A stretch of 14,977 nt of DNA from Candidatus Aenigmatarchaeota archaeon (lineage in GTDB: Archaea > Aenigmatarchaeota > Aenigmatarchaeia > Aenigmatarchaeales > SZUA-1535), in the NCBI GenBank assembly GCA_015521535.1, contig WAOA01000040.1, positions 1 through 14,977 of the forward strand, given 5' to 3'. Below the pieces are notes generated by a model that was not told the origin of the DNA, did not search any database, and saw only the letters and a list, made by a program, of their open reading frames with translations. The position numbers and the translations under genes are program-made. Of the stretch, positions 13,222 to 14,977 are shown piece after piece. Positions within the stretch are counted from its first letter, which is position 1; each line of letters begins with the position of its first letter.

Positions 13222-14346
13222 TTATCTAATTATAGGTATTCCGAAATCATCTTTTGTTTCTTCTTTTTGTACAGGACCGAGTAAGTAAGGGGATTTTACT
13301 CCTGTTAGTATCGCTATTACTTGAACTTTACCTGCGTATTCTGGCAATACTCTTGCTCCCCATATGACTTGCGCATCTGGCGATAATCTCTTTCCTATCA
13401 GTTCTCCAGCTTCGTTTATTTCTGCTAAGGTGCAATCCGGACCGCAAATTATGTGTATAAGCGCTCCTAATGCTCCGGAGTAATCCACTTCAAGTAATGG
13501 GTGGTTTAACGCTTTCATGACAGCATCTTTAACGCGTTGCTGCGAATCGCTTTCGCCAACACATATGGCACTTACCCCGCCAACGCTCATTACTGCTTTT
13601 ACATCCGCGAAATCGAGGTTAACCAAAGAAGGTACCATTATAGTTTCGGTAATACCTTTTATCATCGTAGAAATGAGTTCATCGGCAAGTGCAAACGCTT
13701 GCTGAAGCGGTAATTGCCCGGCATAATCCAGCAACTTTTGATTTTCTATAACAACAACAGTGTCTGTAACCTGTCTGAGTTTTGAAAGCCCGTCTTCTGC
13801 TTTTTGTATCCTGGTTCCTTCCATTCTGAAAGGCATGGTAACAGCCCCTATCACGATTGCCCCGAGAGACTTTGCGGTTTCCGCTATTATAGGCGCTGAA
13901 CCTGTTCCTGTTCCGCCTCCCAAACCGCAGGTTACGAATACTAGATCAGCACCTTCAAGTACTTGTTTAATCTCGTGTCTCGATTCCTGAGCGGCCTTTT
14001 CGCCTATTTGCGGATATCCGCCTGCTCCCAAACCGCGTGTTGTTTCTTTTCCAAGGAGAATTTTTTTATCCGCTTTCGTAATCGCCAAATGTTTTGCATC
14101 AGTATTCATTGCTATTATTTCAGCACCTTCTACACCCATTTCATAAAGTCTCGTAACAGTATTACAACCTGCTCCTCCTGCACCCACAACAACGATTTTC
14201 GCTTTATGCATTTCTATGTTAAATTCTTCCGCCACTTTGGTTTCCCAGTTCTGTGTTTCTGCCTGTACAGTTTGATTTGCATTCTCTTTTGGTTCGAAAA
14301 CTTCTCCGAAAGTTTTGTTAAACGCGGATTTTATCAATGAATCCAT
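13222..14346 (-). CDS. ftsZ: Cell division GTPase FtsZ
   Basis: 374 residues; tubulin-like GTPase that polymerises into the division ring. After a polar N-terminal extension (about 1-48) the GTPase domain shows VVGAGGAGCNTV (53-64), the tubulin signature GGGTGTG at 143-149, FRMEGTRI, and the T7 synergy loop NLDFADVK (243-250) with Asp245 and Asp248, which activates GTP hydrolysis in the neighbouring subunit. The last residues, DDFGIPIIR (366-374), form a short C-terminal peptide of the type that binds membrane anchors such as SepF in archaea. All key residues are present. The start at 14346 is set by GGAGG (14354-14358) with normal spacing, and a TATA-like element at 14385-14396 predicts a leader of about 18 bases. 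A long non-coding region with short repeats lies directly upstream. Confidence 0.97.
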   Translation of the reverse strand: MDSLIKSAFNKTFGEVFEPKENANQTVQAETQNWETKVAEEFNIEMHKAKIVVVGAGGAGCNTVTRLYEMGVEGAEIIAMNTDAKHLAITKADKKILLGKETTRGLGAGGYPQIGEKAAQESRHEIKQVLEGADLVFVTCGLGGGTGTGSAPIIAETAKSLGAIVIGAVTMPFRMEGTRIQKAEDGLSKLRQVTDTVVVIENQKLLDYAGQLPLQQAFALADELISTMIKGITETIMVPSLVNLDFADVKAVMSVGGVSAICVGESDSQQRVKDAVMKALNHPLLEVDYSGALGALIHIICGPDCTLAEINEAGELIGKRLSPDAQVIWGARVLPEYAGKVQVIAILTGVKSPYLLGPVQKEETKDDFGIPIIR

Positions 14347-14384
14347 TTTATCGCCTCCGACATATATTTTTTGGTAGACAAATT

Positions 14385-14396
14385 TTTTTATATTAA
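14385..14396 (-). promoter_or_regulatory. TATA box of ftsZ
   Basis: TTAATATAAAAA on the minus strand. With a normal 25-27 base distance, transcription would start near 14364, just upstream of the GGAGG ribosome-binding site at 14354-14358. Unlike most unit-leading genes here, ftsZ would have a short leader. Confidence 0.45.
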
Positions 14397-14414
14397 GTTT
14401 GCCTAATTATTTTC

Positions 14415-14522
14415 AGCCCGAGAAATAGTTAACCCTAAATAAGCCCGTTCAAGCCCGAGTACAATAGTCCGAATTTAGCCCCGAGTACAGCCCGAATACA
14501 AGTTTGATACATTTTCAGCCCG
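14415..14522. repeat. Cluster of degenerate AGCCCG(A)GTAC repeats
   Basis: AGCCCG begins at 14415, 14442, 14452, 14489 and 14517, with variants AGTCCG at 14466 and AGCCCCG at 14477. The next bases are often AGTA or AATACAA. All copies point the same way. Spacings are about 27, 10, 14, 11-12, 11-12 and 28 bases. The cluster lies just upstream of the ftsZ promoter. It may be an array of protein-binding sites; that role is inference. Confidence 0.6.
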
Positions 14523-14705
14523 AGTATAATTATTTTTTCTTGTCTCAATATATAAGTTTATCTATTCTTTAGAATATAATTTTCAAGTTCTGTTAACTCA
14601 TTGTTGGCCTAACTTATGCCGTTGAGCGAAATCCACGCGTTTATCTTTGTTATATTCCTTGTAAAGCCATGAACGTCAACAAGGAAGTTTGCGTCAGCGA
14701 GTTTT

Positions 14706-14747
14706 TTATATTTCGATTACACTTTTAATTTTTTCTCTTATTTCTTC
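14706..14747 (-). pseudogene. Severed 3' end of the right-edge gene
   Basis: If the element 14748-14892 and one copy of the target duplication are removed, the frame from the right-edge gene continues here as EEIREKIKSVIEI and ends at the TAA at 14708-14706. In the present sequence it is cut off from its start and not translated in frame. It continues the Lys/Glu/Ile helical pattern of the upstream part, which supports its having been coding. Confidence 0.7.
14740..14747. repeat. Target-site duplication, left copy
   Basis: ATTTCTTC directly outside the left inverted repeat, identical to 14893-14900. Confidence 0.75.
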
Positions 14748-14892
14748 GATCCCGTCCGGATAAGAGCGCTAAAGAGCATTTATGCACAACACTTGAGAAT
14801 TAGAAAATTTATTAACGCCAAAACCCTTTGAAAGGGCGGTTTACGCTTAATAGAGTATTACACTGTAATAATTTTCTTATCCGGACAGGATC
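14748..14892. mobile_element. 145-bp MITE-like element
   Basis: The ends are inverted repeats of 17 bases with one mismatch: GATCCCGTCCGGATAAG at 14748-14764 and CTTATCCGGACAGGATC at 14876-14892. The 8-bp sequence ATTTCTTC flanks it on both sides, as expected from transposase-generated duplication. The 111-bp interior encodes nothing, so it must have been moved in trans. It has a hairpin CCCTTTGAAAGGG (14824-14836) and the near-palindrome TATTACACTGTAATA (14856-14870). It lies inside a reading frame that is restored by taking it out. Several IS families (IS6, ISL3, IS66, IS256, IS1) make 8-bp duplications; I cannot assign the parent. No second copy is in the window. Confidence 0.8.
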
Positions 14893-14977
14893 ATTTCTTC
14901 TATTCTTTCATTAGTTATCGTATTTATTATTTCCTTAATTCTAAGAACGAAATCTCTTAAAGCGTTATAATCAATAT
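14877..14977 (-). CDS. C-terminal end of an unknown protein, altered by the MITE
   Basis: A frame enters from the right edge (first full codon at 14975) and ends at TAA 14879-14877, which lies inside the inverted repeat of the MITE. The visible part starts IDYNALRDFVLRIKEII and ends RIEEMILSG; it is helical and charged, of coiled-coil type. The last codons (ILSG and the stop) come from the element and replace IREKIKSVIEI of the pre-insertion frame, shortening the protein by eight residues. The function cannot be told from about 32 residues. The protein may still work, since only the end is changed. Confidence 0.65.
   Translation of the reverse strand, partial: IDYNALRDFVLRIKEIINTITNERIEEMILSG
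14893..14900. repeat. Target-site duplication, right copy
   Basis: ATTTCTTC directly outside the right inverted repeat, identical to 14740-14747. Confidence 0.75.

Larger units (their letters stand above)
14347..14705. other. 359-bp non-coding region upstream of ftsZ
   Basis: Holds the ftsZ promoter, the AGCCCG repeat cluster (14415-14522) and a 14600-14705 segment that is GC-richer than its surroundings. That segment has an 8-bp inverted repeat TTCCTTGT (14655-14662)/ACAAGGAA (14679-14686), and an AT-rich TATA-like stretch on its minus-strand side (14702-14713). No secure gene. Confidence 0.6.

Noticed and set aside
14415..14522. CRISPR array
   Set aside because: Repeat units are about 6-12 bases with uneven spacing of 10-28; no spacers and no cas genes.

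Overview
The window reads as AT-rich archaeal chromosome. The evidence is an archaeal-type ribosomal protein operon (L21e, S13, S4, S11, RNA polymerase subunit D, L18e, L13, S9), a KEOPS-type Bud32 kinase, intron-bearing tRNAs with encoded CCA, TATA-box promoters placed about 24-27 bases before start codons, and an archaeal FtsZ. Stand-alone Bud32, compact gene spacing, several lineage-restricted proteins and relaxed, multiply interrupted tRNAs fit a DPANN-type (small-genome) archaeon. That placement is an inference; the sequence alone does not fix the phylum.

Layout. 1-93 (-) is the start of a pilin-like membrane protein running off the left edge. 331-1974 (+) is CTP synthase (pyrG). 1964-3110 (-) holds Bud32 followed by two tiny membrane proteins. 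3145-6723 (+) is a tight three-gene operon: an unrecognised 510-residue protein, a large TIM-barrel (AP endonuclease 2/xylose isomerase-like) protein and a DUF1284-like protein. 6732-10721 (-) is the ribosomal/RNA polymerase operon, with a doubly interrupted tRNA-Leu(UAA) set between rpoD and rpl18e. 10752-11273 (-) is an unknown HTH-like protein. 11461-11712 (-) is a doubly interrupted serine-type tRNA. 11740-12783 (-) is a cysteine-synthase-like PLP enzyme. 12784-13221 is mostly non-coding and carries one candidate microprotein. 13222-14346 (-) is ftsZ. 14347-14705 is non-coding and holds a cluster of AGCCCG repeats. 14748-14892 is a 145-bp MITE-like element that has cut into the 3' end of another minus-strand gene entering from the right edge.

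Two observations stand out. Both class II tRNAs (Leu and Ser) carry an intron at the same place in the T-loop (59/60), in addition to one in the anticodon loop. The right edge shows a complete MITE signature: 17-bp inverted repeats, an 8-bp target duplication, and a reading frame that is restored when the element is removed in silico.

Expression appears to follow two modes. Genes at the head of transcription units look leaderless, with a TATA box at about -26 from the ATG. Genes inside operons, and ftsZ, have GGTGA/GGAGG ribosome-binding sites or overlapping stop/start codons.
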